Assembly: GCF_034119865.1 (NCBI RefSeq)
Contig: NZ_CP139421.1
Span: 3,658,001 to 3,722,000, forward strand
DNA: 64,000 nt
Source of the DNA: Algoriphagus sp. NG3
Lineage (GTDB): Bacteria > Bacteroidota > Bacteroidia > Cytophagales > Cyclobacteriaceae
Direction: 5' to 3'
Position 1 is the stretch's first letter; each line of letters starts with the position of its first letter. Below are positions 35,385 through 44,399 of the stretch, one piece after another. Under the pieces are notes generated by a model. It was not told the DNA's origin. It was given only the letters and a program-made list of their open reading frames with translations, and ran no database searches. Both the position numbers and the translations under genes were made by a program.

Positions 35385-36437
35385 TCAGTGTTTCCAGTCG
35401 TATTGGTCTGTCTGCTCTAGGCATGCTTTCAGCAAAGCAATCGAATCTGCAATATCCTTCTTATGCGCCATCTCTATTACCTGATGCAAGTGCCGTGTAG
35501 GGATAGAAATCGCTCCAGCGATTGCCCCTTGCTTTCCCATTCGCTGTACTCCTGCGGTGTCAGTACCTCCAGCGACTAAAATCTCAGGCTGCCAGGATAT
35601 TTCCTCCTTTTCCGCAGTCTGTTTCATAAACTCCACCATTCTATAATCGCAGATAGTCATGGCATCCATTATTTTGATAGCAGTTCCTTTTCCCAATTCT
35701 GTCACTTTTTCATGAGGCTGGGCACCGGGCACATCAAACGCAATGGTAGTATCCAAAGCAATCCCAAAATCAGGGTTGATCCCGTGTGCCGCTACATTCG
35801 CTCCCCGAAGGCCTACTTCCTCCTGTACAGTAAAGGTGGCATACACATCATATGCAGGATCCTCCAGCTGCTTTAATGTCTCTATCAAAATAAATACAGC
35901 TACTCTATTATCTATGGACTTACAATTCACACAGTCTCCCATCTCTATCAATTCCCGATCTCGAGTGACCGGATCACCTACACTGATGTATTTCTCCACC
36001 TCTTCTTTGGGCATGCCCAGATCTATAAAGAAATCTGTAGTCTTTGGAAGCTTGGTTTTTTCCTCTGGAGACATCACATGTATAGGTTTACTTCCCATCA
36101 CGCCCACCAGATCCTTTTTACCATGTACTATTACCCGCTGGGCAGTAAGGGTTTTCGGATCAAATCCACCGAGCGTATGAAATCTTAAAAAACCGCAATC
36201 ATCAATATGGGTGACGATAAATCCGATTTCATCCATGTGGGCTGCCACCATCACACGCTTTCCGTCGGGATTTCTCCTGCTTTTTTTAAGCGCAATGACA
36301 TTACCTATGTTATCTACTTTCACCTCATCCACCAGCGGAGTGACTAAGTCTATCACTAAATCACGAACTCTTTTTTCAAAGCCCGGAGCCCCTGCGATTT
36401 CACATATATCTTTTAGAAGACCAACGTTTATATCCAT
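35385..36437 (-). CDS. M42-family metallo-aminopeptidase
   Basis: 350 aa. 'VMVAAHMDEIGFIVTHIDDC' (first metal His), 'NCKSIDNRVAVFILIETL' (bridging Asp), 'TFTVQEEVGLRGANVAAHGI' (catalytic Glu pair), 'FGIALDTTIAFDVPGAQPHE' and 'IPTRHLHQVIEMAHKKDIAD' (last metal His) define M42 (FrvX/TET-like) enzymes, which trim peptides as cytosolic dodecamers with Zn/Co. Length is typical. Monocistronic with terminator. Confidence 0.95.
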   Translation of the reverse strand: MDINVGLLKDICEIAGAPGFEKRVRDLVIDLVTPLVDEVKVDNIGNVIALKKSRRNPDGKRVMVAAHMDEIGFIVTHIDDCGFLRFHTLGGFDPKTLTAQRVIVHGKKDLVGVMGSKPIHVMSPEEKTKLPKTTDFFIDLGMPKEEVEKYISVGDPVTRDRELIEMGDCVNCKSIDNRVAVFILIETLKQLEDPAYDVYATFTVQEEVGLRGANVAAHGINPDFGIALDTTIAFDVPGAQPHEKVTELGKGTAIKIMDAMTICDYRMVEFMKQTAEKEEISWQPEILVAGGTDTAGVQRMGKQGAIAGAISIPTRHLHQVIEMAHKKDIADSIALLKACLEQTDQYDWKH

Positions 36438-36483
36438 TTTATAACTTTATCTAGAAAGGTGAAATTAAAATTATTAAAAGAAA

Positions 36484-36515
36484 AAAGGCACAGAGAAGTT
36501 ATCCTTTGTGCCTTT
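36484..36515 (-). terminator. Rho-independent terminator after purF
   Basis: The 9-bp stem AAAGGCACA / TGTGCCTTT around a 14-nt loop is followed on the minus strand by a T-rich run. It lies about 50 bp after the purF stop. Confidence 0.8.
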
Positions 36516-36567
36516 AAGTTTATTTATTTGATCCTATCAGGCAGGTAAAAGCCTTTTCTTGAGATGA

Positions 36568-38451
36568 TCAGTAAGCTCTTACAGTTTTGCCTTCAATGTA
36601 ATTGACAAAAGACTTATTGACGACTCTCATTCCACCTGTGGTAGGGTAATCTCCTGTGAAGTACCAATCCCCCAAATGATCCGGACAACATTTGTGAAGA
36701 TTTTCTACTGTTTGGTAGATCACTTTTACCTCAGCTTTGATATCCTCGTTGGTGACGATCTCGGATATCTTATCAGATATCTCATCATCGGTGAAGGAGC
36801 TATAGACTCCCTTTACAAAATTCTCTGAAGAATATGGTGAGGCGACACAAGACTCGTAAACCTGATCTAAAACGTTCTCTATCTTTCTTTCCTTGATCAA
36901 TGCCAAAGCAGCTCTGAAAGCAATAAATTCCTTCATTTTAGACATATCTATGCCATAGCAATCCGGGAATCTTATCTGTGGAGCCGAGGAAACAATGATG
37001 ATGCGTTTCGGCTTCAATTTATCCAAAGTGGTCAAGATACTTTTCTCAAGAGTAGTCCCCCGCACTATACTGTCATCTATGACCACAAGAGTGTCAATAC
37101 CTGACTTGATTACTTCGTATGTAGTATCATATACATTGGCTACAATAGAATCCCGATCATCGTCATTTGTGATAAAAGTCCGAAGCTTCACATCCTTACT
37201 TACCAGTTTCTCCACCCTAGGACGGAAATTGAGTAGTTCATCCAGGTCTCCCATGTGAGGCTTACCATCCACAAAGACTTCTCTTCGCTTTGCTGCCAGA
37301 TAATCCTCCAAGCCTTCTATCATTCCGAGAAATGCCGTTTCGGCCGTATTAGGAATATAGGAAAACACGGTGTTTTTCAGGTCAAAATCAATTGCCTTCA
37401 AGATCTGGGGGATCAAAGCCCTCCCAAGATTTTTCCGTTCTTGGTAGATATTAGGATCGGTTCCTCTGGAGAAATAAATCCGCTCAAAGGAACATGACTT
37501 TTTCTCCCGTGCAGGCATTATTTCAGATTCTGCAAAAGAACCATCTTTATTGATCACCAAAGCATGACCAGGCTGGATTTCCTTGATGGAGTTAAAATCT
37601 ATATTGAAGGCAGATTTGATAGCTGGCTTCTCTGAGGCGACCACTATCACCTCTTCATCAGCATAATAATAAGCCGGCCGGATACCGGAAGGGTCTCTCA
37701 CCACGAAGGAAGAGCCATTCCCAACTATACCAGCCATTGCGTATCCACCGTCAAAATCTCTACAAGACCTTCTCAGAATCCTGGCCATATCCAATTCATC
37801 TTCGATCACCTGGGTGATCTGTTCATTGGTGTACTGGTGCTTGTATTTGTCAAAAATCCGCTGATTTTCCTCATCCAAAAAGTGACCGATTTTCTCCATT
37901 ACAGTGACGGTATCGGTCTTTTCTTTAGGATGCTGCCCCAGCTGTACCAGCTTGTCAAAAAGCTCTTCCACATTGGTCATATTGAAATTCCCCGCCATGA
38001 CCAGGTTGCGGCTTCTCCAGTTATTCTGTTTTAGAAAGGGGTGACAAGTCTCGATTGAGTTCTCTCCGTGGGTACCATACCTGAGATGCCCAAGCCAAAC
38101 TTCCCCTGTGAAAGCAATATTTTCCTTCAACCAATTCCCGTCGGAAAGTGCATCATGCCCGCCGATTTTTTTGGCTTTCTTGAGCTTACGGTTGATTTTG
38201 TCAAAGATGTAATTAACAGCAGCGGGCTCCACTGATCTATACCTACTGATATAACGGGTCCCCGGCTTGGTATCAATCTTGACATTGGCGACACCTGCGC
38301 CATCCTGTCCTCTATTGATCTGTTTTTGCATCAAGACATAGAGTCTGTTAGAGGCAAAAGCTGCTGTACCATATTTATCAATGTAATACTGGGCAGGTTT
38401 TCGCAATCTAATCATTGCTATGCCGCATTCGTGTTTGATAGCGTCACTCAT
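36568..38451 (-). CDS. purF: Amidophosphoribosyltransferase, long Bacteroidota form
   Basis: 627 aa from ATG 38451 ('MSDAIKHECGIAMIRLRK'); an ATG four codons upstream also exists. First step of purine synthesis: PRPP + glutamine to phosphoribosylamine. The class II glutaminase Cys follows an 8-residue leader (HEC-GIA), so a propeptide must be removed, as in B. subtilis PurF. 'EVWLGHLRYGTHGENSIETC' and 'NLVMAGNFNMTN' are glutaminase motifs; 'VVIDDSIVRGTTLEKSI' is the PRPP site. It is ~120 residues longer than E. coli PurF through inserts and a C-terminal extension. Cys residues in 'KSCSFERIYFSRG', 'FPDCYGIDM' and 'KCCPDHLGDW' could ligate an FeS cluster (speculative). Confidence 0.93.
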   Translation of the reverse strand: MSDAIKHECGIAMIRLRKPAQYYIDKYGTAAFASNRLYVLMQKQINRGQDGAGVANVKIDTKPGTRYISRYRSVEPAAVNYIFDKINRKLKKAKKIGGHDALSDGNWLKENIAFTGEVWLGHLRYGTHGENSIETCHPFLKQNNWRSRNLVMAGNFNMTNVEELFDKLVQLGQHPKEKTDTVTVMEKIGHFLDEENQRIFDKYKHQYTNEQITQVIEDELDMARILRRSCRDFDGGYAMAGIVGNGSSFVVRDPSGIRPAYYYADEEVIVVASEKPAIKSAFNIDFNSIKEIQPGHALVINKDGSFAESEIMPAREKKSCSFERIYFSRGTDPNIYQERKNLGRALIPQILKAIDFDLKNTVFSYIPNTAETAFLGMIEGLEDYLAAKRREVFVDGKPHMGDLDELLNFRPRVEKLVSKDVKLRTFITNDDDRDSIVANVYDTTYEVIKSGIDTLVVIDDSIVRGTTLEKSILTTLDKLKPKRIIIVSSAPQIRFPDCYGIDMSKMKEFIAFRAALALIKERKIENVLDQVYESCVASPYSSENFVKGVYSSFTDDEISDKISEIVTNEDIKAEVKVIYQTVENLHKCCPDHLGDWYFTGDYPTTGGMRVVNKSFVNYIEGKTVRAY

Positions 38452-38480
38452 AGAGTCTGGCAAATGTTATTTTGAAGAAT

Positions 38481-38488
38481 CAAAGGTA
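38481..38488 (-). promoter_or_regulatory. -7 promoter element of purF
   Basis: Minus strand TACCTTTG matches TAnnTTTG exactly, 30 bp before ATG 38451. A start of transcription near 38474 leaves a ~23-nt leader, which favours that ATG. No well-spaced TTG -33 was found and no purine riboswitch is visible. Confidence 0.45.
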
Positions 38489-39057
38489 ATTGTTTTCTGA
38501 AGATATTTTCTGCAAAATAAGTTCTCTTTGCCTCCTAATAATTTGGCTTATTCTCACTCTTTTGATCTATCGCAAATCCTTATCCAGAAGTCTGACACAT
38601 TCCCTTGGCTACATTCTGACCAAATACTCCACATTCAGAGCTCCCCACCTATCTCCAAATCAGCCCTATCTACCGCCAATCGAACTTGGCACAATACTAG
38701 CCATGAAAACTCAGCATGAACGCTTAATATTATGATGAGGAAAGCAAAACCTGCCTTCTACTTGAATATTATTATTGAGCTTAAAATTAAATTGGATCGA
38801 ATTTATGATAAAGTTTCTCTTAGAGGAATATAACACCCCTGATAAATCCGGGAAGCTCACAAAAATTCACCGACTGAAGAAATCCATGTTACCATCACTC
38901 AAAAGTGTCAACCAATCGCTAGTTTAGTTTGGGGTACTACAGGTATAAAAAAGGCTAACCAGAGGTATTTTGATAAAGAAAACCCATCTCATAAAACTCA
39001 AAAAAAGAGGAGGCCAAATCACCAAAAGAACAGTTGCTTATCCCCTAAGTGAAAAGT
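38489..39057. other. Long non-coding or decayed interval ending in a terminator
   Basis: About 570 bp between purF and the NtrC-type gene. On the plus strand a 33-codon ORF begins ATGATGAGG at 38731. After stops, the same frame stays open for ~80 codons (about 38845-39050) without a start or a recognisable product. Because a clean terminator closes the interval, a plus-strand transcript (leader or small RNA) probably runs through it. Confidence 0.4.
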
Positions 39058-39083
39058 ACCAGACAGATGTCTGGTGCTTTTTT
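39058..39083 (+). terminator. Terminator 34 bp upstream of the NtrC-type regulator gene
   Basis: Perfect 8-bp stem ACCAGACA-GA-TGTCTGGT (39058-39075), extended by neighbouring pairs, then GC and T7. No plus-strand gene lies upstream, so it ends either a small RNA or a regulated leader. Confidence 0.8.
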
Positions 39084-39116
39084 TGCTATTTTGGTCTTTT
39101 CAAAAGAAATTGATTC

Positions 39117-40523
39117 ATGAAACATATTTTATTAGTAGAGGATGATCTGACTTATTCCAGGATCGTAAAGACATTTCTAGAAAAAAATGGCTTTACAGTT
39201 CAGACTGCGGTTAAAGTAAAAGAAGCACAGCAACTTTTTGGCAATTCAAAATTCGACCTGATTATTGCCGATTTCCGCTTACCTGACGGGACTGGCATGG
39301 AGCTGCTCCAATGGTCAAAAAGCAACTTTCCCCAAACCCAAGTCATTTTGATCACCCACTACTCAGACATTAGGATAGCCATCAAGGCCATGAAGCTGGG
39401 GGCTTTCGAGTACATTACCAAGCCCATCAATCCTGATGAGCTTCTAGCAACTGTTAATGAATCGCTTTCTGCCAAAACTAGCGTACCGGCTACTATTGCA
39501 GACGCCAGCAGTATTCCTGCTTCGCCACCTAAGAAAAACTTTCATAGCGGCTATGTGGTGGGCAGCTCAGCAGAGGCTGAGAAACTTGAAAAACACATAC
39601 AACTGGTGGCTCCTACTGATCTGAGTGTGCTGGTGCTAGGGGATACCGGAACCGGTAAAGAATTCATCTCCAGAAGAATCCATGATTTTTCTACCCGAAA
39701 AGACGGGCCGTTCATCGCAATTGACTGTGGGGCTCTTCCGCGCGAACTTGCTGGCAGTGAATTGTTCGGACATGTCAAAGGGGCTTTTACAGGAGCATTG
39801 GACAATAAAACCGGACATTTTGAAATGGCCAATGGTGGGACAATCTTTCTCGATGAAATCGGCAACCTGGGATATGAAGTCCAAATACAACTCCTAAGAG
39901 CAATTCAAGAAAGAACCATAAGAAAAATAGGAGGCAACAAAGAAATCCAAATAGATGTGCGGATTATTGCAGCCACCAATGACAACTTACTCTTGCAGGC
40001 TGGAGATGGGCATTTTCGGGAAGACCTGTATCATAGATTGAATGAATTTACGCTAAGTGCTATTCCCCTGAGAAACAGAAAAGAAGATCTGGAAGATTTT
40101 GCAGGGCAATTCCTGGAAGAGAGCAATGATAGACTGGGGAAAAATATCAAAGGGTTTTCACCCGAAGTTTGGGAAACATTCCTAGCCTATGACTGGCCCG
40201 GAAATCTTCGGGAATTACGAAACATCATCAAACGGGCAGTACTGCTTTCCTCTGGATCTCATGTGGAAAAAGAATCATTGCCTGCAGACTTATACGAACC
40301 CTCTTCTTCCATAGGCTCCACTCAAAGTACACACGGATCATTTTCGCGTACGAATGAATTGCCTTCTCCAAAAGACTATAAATCCCAATGGGTAGAACAA
40401 GAGAAGGAGCTGATTCAAAAAGTACTGATGGACACTAAGTTCAACAAGTCTAAAACTGCGAGAATACTGAATATGGACCGTAAAACGCTCTACAGTAAAA
40501 TGGAGAAATACGGGTTAGACTGA
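39117..40523 (+). CDS. Sigma-54-dependent response regulator (NtrC family)
   Basis: 468 aa. Receiver domain 1-115: acidic D9/D10, phospho-acceptor D52 in 'LIIADFRLPDG', T80 and K102. AAA+ domain ~145-390: Walker A 'GDTGTGKE' (175-182), the sigma-54 contact loop GAFTGA (222-227), Walker B 'GGTIFLDEIGN', arginine fingers in 'FREDLYHRLNEF' and 'DWPGNLRELRNIIKRAV'. The C-terminal Fis-type helix-turn-helix is 'KSKTARILNMDRKTLYSKME'. It activates sigma-54 promoters when phosphorylated. Its stop is 2 bp from that of the convergent hybrid kinase, the likely partner. Confidence 0.95.
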   Translation: MKHILLVEDDLTYSRIVKTFLEKNGFTVQTAVKVKEAQQLFGNSKFDLIIADFRLPDGTGMELLQWSKSNFPQTQVILITHYSDIRIAIKAMKLGAFEYITKPINPDELLATVNESLSAKTSVPATIADASSIPASPPKKNFHSGYVVGSSAEAEKLEKHIQLVAPTDLSVLVLGDTGTGKEFISRRIHDFSTRKDGPFIAIDCGALPRELAGSELFGHVKGAFTGALDNKTGHFEMANGGTIFLDEIGNLGYEVQIQLLRAIQERTIRKIGGNKEIQIDVRIIAATNDNLLLQAGDGHFREDLYHRLNEFTLSAIPLRNRKEDLEDFAGQFLEESNDRLGKNIKGFSPEVWETFLAYDWPGNLRELRNIIKRAVLLSSGSHVEKESLPADLYEPSSSIGSTQSTHGSFSRTNELPSPKDYKSQWVEQEKELIQKVLMDTKFNKSKTARILNMDRKTLYSKMEKYGLD

Positions 40524-40525
40524 TC

Positions 40526-43036
40526 CTAAACATTCACAGTTTTGTCAATGGTCTCGGTGAGCGCTGCCAGCAGGATGCGGATCTCCTCATCTAGCTGATT
40601 AAGCAAATCTCCGAGGCCATTTTTATTTCCGATTTTCAAACTGTTCTCCACTTTTCTAGCTGTCTGTCCGGCAGAGCTTTTTATCTGCCCCAGCCTACTT
40701 CCCAGTTGGTGACAGATCTCCAGAATTTGATCAAAATCATTTTTCCTTCTGGCTTGTTGCATCATTTCCAGGTCCTTTTGGGTTTCTGCCACCAGTTCAC
40801 GCACGATATCCTGAAGCAATAATTCATCCCCCATGCAGAACCTCGCTAAGTCTTTCAATTGAAACAAGGTGCTTTCTGACTCAGAGATTTTTTTATTTAC
40901 CGGGGAATCTTTCAGCACATGATCAGGGAAGAACCTTCCTAGACACTCTATTAATACACGCTCCTGGAATGGTTTGAAAATAATTTCAGAAAATCCACTT
41001 TCCAGCATTTTATCCCGCTCTTCCACAAAGACATTAGCTGTCATAGCCAGAATAGGTATCCCCTGATACTTCTCATATGACCGTAATTTTCTCACTACGT
41101 CAAAACCCGAAAATTCAGGCATCTGTATATCCAGTATAGCCAGATCAAAATCGATCGAGACAAACTCGTCCCGGAAATTTGTACCACCAGGATACGCAAT
41201 AATAGAAGCCCCAAAGTAACTAAGGATAGTTTCCAAATACCGTATCCCCACCTTATCATCATCTACCAACAGGATTTTCAATCCAGCCAGATCCAGTGAA
41301 ACAATTTCATCAGGATTGAAAACACCCAGCTCTGATTCTGTGGTACCCATCGGCAGCTTTACCAGCATCGTAGTCCCTTCGCCTTGTTCACTTGTTGCGG
41401 TGATTTCCCCTTCCATGAGAGACACGAGTCGCTGCACTATGGCCAATCCCAGTCCAGTGCCTCCATATTTTCTGGAAATAGAAGTGTCTGCCTGGTCAAA
41501 TTCACGAAAAACTTTTTCAAGAACCTCCTTGGACATCCCGATGCCCGTGTCGCTGATCTCCACAGTTAGCACACCCTCTCCCCACTTCACATCTACACAT
41601 ATTGCCCCGTCCGAAGTAAACTTAAAAGCATTGCTCAGCAAGTTATTCAGAATCTGCTTAAGTCTAAGCTGATCACCTATAAGCCATTTATCTTCAGGAA
41701 GCTCCAGTGACCATTCAAAATCGATTTTCTTTTCAGAAGCCTGCAATTCGAAAAAGTTCTGAAGAGAAGAGAATAGTACTTCGGGGTCAAAAGGATGCGC
41801 TTCCAGCTTTAATTTACCTGCCTCCAGTTTGGAGAAATCCAGCACCTCATCCACGATCTCCATAAGCGTATCAGAAGCAAAGCCGATCATTCTTAAATGG
41901 GATTGCTGACTGGAGTCCAATTCGGATTTTTCCAGAACTGATCTGTATCCCTGGATCACATGAAGCGGATTCCGTATTTCATGGCTCATATTCGCCAAAA
42001 ACTCCTGTTTGGATCTTGCCAGCTGTTCTGATTTCTGTCTGGAGATTTCCAGATTCTCCTGATACTTTTTAGTTACTTTGATTTCTTTCAATATCGAATA
42101 CACCATCACCGCCGCGCCAATCACTGCCAAGATCACTATCATGATCAAAAAATAGGTCATGTCATAGGTCAGTTTATACGCGGAATCATTTTGTGTATCA
42201 GACTTCTCCAATGCACGCTGCTGTAAGGTACTGACCAGATTCTGGATAGTATTGATAATCTTACTTTGGCTGACAGAAATCTCTGATTCCATCTGGGCTA
42301 GTTTCTGTCTCTGAAAAGCTTCTTCCCTATTAACCCTGTTGATTACGCCGCGGATATTATAAAGCACACTATCCAAGGGCTGACCTGCAGGCAAATTGGG
42401 GTCTTTGATGTTTTGTTTCTGGAGATCCCGCAGATAGGCAAGGGATTTATCGTCATCCTTTGAAAGGATATTCTTATTTGCCATAGCTTCCTGTCGTAAG
42501 GACATTTCCTGCTCCAGTTCCTTAAAAAGGTAATCTTTCGGGTTGATTTTACCAATGGGCTGCAGCTCAAGGCTGGTGGCCCGTCTCCGTATCCCCAATT
42601 CCACTTTGTTTAATGCTTCTTGGGTAAAATTCCTATTAGCTAAGTTTGTCTTAACCTCATATAGGTTGATATAACCTATGATCAGGGTATCCAGATTTGT
42701 CTGCACACTTTGGATATAGCTATATTCAAGGGAATCTTCGGCTAAAGATGCCAATTCCCATAGCTTATCCTTCAGAGAAACCACGCTGGAATCCTGAACT
42801 CTAAAATCTTCATCTATACCAGAATGGTCAAATTGGGTGATCTGTATAATTTCCGACTGCAGTTTGTTAAGTAGATTAAGCTTCTGATTTGGCTCAGCAA
42901 GCTCCTTCATGGTTTCGAGGAGCCTATTTTGGGTATAATAAGTCAGCCCCGCCATTCCGATCAGAAAAATAGCAGCAATGAAAAAGCCAGTAACGACTTT
43001 ACCTGCAGTATTGGAGCTTGGGGTTTTCCTCTTCAT
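40526..43036 (-). CDS. Hybrid sensor histidine kinase (HisKA-HATPase-REC-Hpt)
   Basis: 836 aa from ATG 43036 ('MKRKTPSSN'); an ATG three codons earlier is possible. TM1 is near 15-37. A helical periplasmic sensor spans ~40-285, and TM2 ('YFLIMIVILAVIGAAVMVYS') follows. HisKA has 'FLANMSHEIRNPLHVIQGY'. HATPase has 'LLSNAFKFTSDG' (N box), 'VEISDTGIGM' (G1) and 'YGGTGLGLAIVQRLV' (G2). REC has 'DLAILDIQMPEFSG'. A C-terminal Hpt-like helical bundle contains 'ILEICHQLGSRLGQIKSSAG' with the phosphorelay His. The layout predicts a four-step phosphorelay ending on a separate regulator, most simply the convergent NtrC-type protein. Confidence 0.93.
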   Translation of the reverse strand: MKRKTPSSNTAGKVVTGFFIAAIFLIGMAGLTYYTQNRLLETMKELAEPNQKLNLLNKLQSEIIQITQFDHSGIDEDFRVQDSSVVSLKDKLWELASLAEDSLEYSYIQSVQTNLDTLIIGYINLYEVKTNLANRNFTQEALNKVELGIRRRATSLELQPIGKINPKDYLFKELEQEMSLRQEAMANKNILSKDDDKSLAYLRDLQKQNIKDPNLPAGQPLDSVLYNIRGVINRVNREEAFQRQKLAQMESEISVSQSKIINTIQNLVSTLQQRALEKSDTQNDSAYKLTYDMTYFLIMIVILAVIGAAVMVYSILKEIKVTKKYQENLEISRQKSEQLARSKQEFLANMSHEIRNPLHVIQGYRSVLEKSELDSSQQSHLRMIGFASDTLMEIVDEVLDFSKLEAGKLKLEAHPFDPEVLFSSLQNFFELQASEKKIDFEWSLELPEDKWLIGDQLRLKQILNNLLSNAFKFTSDGAICVDVKWGEGVLTVEISDTGIGMSKEVLEKVFREFDQADTSISRKYGGTGLGLAIVQRLVSLMEGEITATSEQGEGTTMLVKLPMGTTESELGVFNPDEIVSLDLAGLKILLVDDDKVGIRYLETILSYFGASIIAYPGGTNFRDEFVSIDFDLAILDIQMPEFSGFDVVRKLRSYEKYQGIPILAMTANVFVEERDKMLESGFSEIIFKPFQERVLIECLGRFFPDHVLKDSPVNKKISESESTLFQLKDLARFCMGDELLLQDIVRELVAETQKDLEMMQQARRKNDFDQILEICHQLGSRLGQIKSSAGQTARKVENSLKIGNKNGLGDLLNQLDEEIRILLAALTETIDKTVNV

Positions 43037-43081
43037 TAAAAACACATTAACACTAAAACCAATAATTATTCCAACTGAGGA

Positions 43082-43624
43082 TTAAAACCGCAAGAGTGTA
43101 TATCCTTTTGGAACATAGGTAGTGACGGTGGTCAGAGCCGAAAGAGCGACATTGACACCAGGATACAATTCACTAGTTTTTACCCCTCTTGCATGAAGGG
43201 ATTGACCACACACCAAAATCTCTACTCCGGCTTCTTCCAAAGCTTTATACACGGGAATGTTGGGATTATCTGTAGAAAACCGCTTTTGATATTCTTCATT
43301 TCCCAGAATTGTGAAAATGGCACTTCCATGTACCACCACCTTCACATGCATTTGCCTTTTGGAAACACCAGAAATCCCATGAAGATTCATCATTCGGGCC
43401 ATATTGTCTACCCAACGGCTGATTTCAGCATTATCTGTGGCTCCCGTGGACATATCCACAAGAATATAGTAATCCAAATCAGGGTCGGGCTTCTCTGTGG
43501 CTTCAGTCACCTGATAAATACCCCCAAAACCTTTCACCAAAGGAAACTGCGCTTCTTGAGCCAGTGAAAACTGAGTTGCTAATAGGGAAACAAAAAAGCT
43601 GAGGGAAGCGATTATTTTTATCAT
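43082..43624 (-). CDS. DsrE-like exported protein
   Basis: 180 aa with a Sec signal ('IASLSFFVSLLATQFSLAQ'). The mature part resembles DsrE/DrsE-like alpha/beta folds: 'MHVKVVVHGSAIFTILGNEE', 'NPNIPVYKALEEAGVEILVC' and 'GQSLHARGVKTSELYPGV', which holds one Cys where the sulfurtransferase family has its active site. Secreted members are common in Bacteroidota; the role in sulfur or redox chemistry is unproven. It lies 37 bp upstream of the hybrid kinase ATG on the same strand and may be co-transcribed. Confidence 0.82.
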   Translation of the reverse strand: MIKIIASLSFFVSLLATQFSLAQEAQFPLVKGFGGIYQVTEATEKPDPDLDYYILVDMSTGATDNAEISRWVDNMARMMNLHGISGVSKRQMHVKVVVHGSAIFTILGNEEYQKRFSTDNPNIPVYKALEEAGVEILVCGQSLHARGVKTSELYPGVNVALSALTTVTTYVPKGYTLLRF

Positions 43625-43917
43625 AAGTCTGGAATAAGTATGAAAATGTAAGGAAAATATCAGGGAGGAAAGTGGCCAGTGATGGAAAAATGATTGTTTT
43701 TCAATGGATCAGCTGATTTTCTGAGCCCCGATTCATATATTCATGATTCATTCACAAAAAAAAGATCGGTGTGCGCAGACACAAATCGAAGCATAACCTC
43801 ATAAGTCCAGCTACTGGACAATTTCGTGTGCTCCTGATTAAATAAATACTCAATCCGTAAATTAAATAAGCATTATTACCACAATGCGATTTAGTAAGCA
43901 AAATCGGAGAACAATAA

Positions 43918-44034
43918 CTATTTCCTTTTAAACTTCTCCAACCACTTTATCATACTCCTACGCTCGGAAGGATGGGCAATCGCCCAAATTACCCCAATAT
44001 AAAGTAGAGTGATCAAAAAATAAATTATCGCCAT
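43918..44034 (-). CDS. Possible 38-aa single-pass membrane protein
   Basis: ATG 44034 to TAG 43918-43920. The protein starts 'MAIIYFLITLLYIGVIWAIA' (one helix), then 'HPSERRSMIKWLEKFKRK', a strongly basic amphipathic tail. This topology is typical of real small membrane proteins. A perfect -7 element (TATATTTG on the minus strand, 44046-44039) lies immediately upstream, which would make a nearly leaderless mRNA. No family was recognised. Confidence 0.45.
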   Translation of the reverse strand: MAIIYFLITLLYIGVIWAIAHPSERRSMIKWLEKFKRK

Positions 44035-44200
44035 AGTTCAAATATAAAAGTAAGCACCTATTCCTGTCATTAGGATAGTCAAACACTGCCACAAATTTCG
44101 GTTGGTAAGACACAAACCGAGGCGACCCAGAAAAAACGTCGCAAATCTCAACTCTAAAATGACCTCGTAAATCGTACTTCTAAAATCATAAACAAAAAAA

Positions 44201-44226
44201 GCCTTAACCGAATAAACGATCAAGGC
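44201..44226 (-). terminator. Terminator downstream of tRNA-Leu
   Basis: Minus strand: GCCTT (44226-44222), a 16-nt loop including TTATTCGG, then AAGGC (44205-44201), followed by T7. It begins 9 nt after the tRNA 3' end. Confidence 0.65.
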
Positions 44227-44234
44227 CTTTTCTG

Positions 44235-44318
44235 TGCGCACGAGAGGATTCGAACCTCCACACTACTTAAAGCACCAGCCCCTCAAGCTGGCGTGTCTAC
44301 CAGTTTCACCACGTGCGC
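44235..44318 (-). tRNA. tRNA-Leu (anticodon GAG)
   Basis: 84 nt, long variable arm (class II). The acceptor stem GCGCACG/CGTGCGC is perfect with discriminator A. The D-arm contains TGGTGAAACTGGTAGACA. The anticodon arm CCAGC-TTGAGGG-GCTGG gives GAG, reading CUC/CUU. The T-arm GAGG-TTCGAAT-CCTC is canonical. CCA is not encoded. Confidence 0.97.
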
Positions 44319-44399
44319 AGTTAACAGTCTGCAAAAGTATCATACTTGCCGATTACAAGCAAACCCGACGCTAACCTTTTGCATTTATTTTCTTCGGGA

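Noticed and set aside
38490..38735. 81-codon ORF upstream of purF
   Set aside because: Unrecognisable and low-complexity Leu/Ser rich; it abuts the minus-strand purF promoter and a second frame is equally open.
44038..44241. 67-codon ORF over the tRNA-Leu terminator
   Set aside because: Overlaps the terminator and the end of the tRNA gene; composition is not protein-like.
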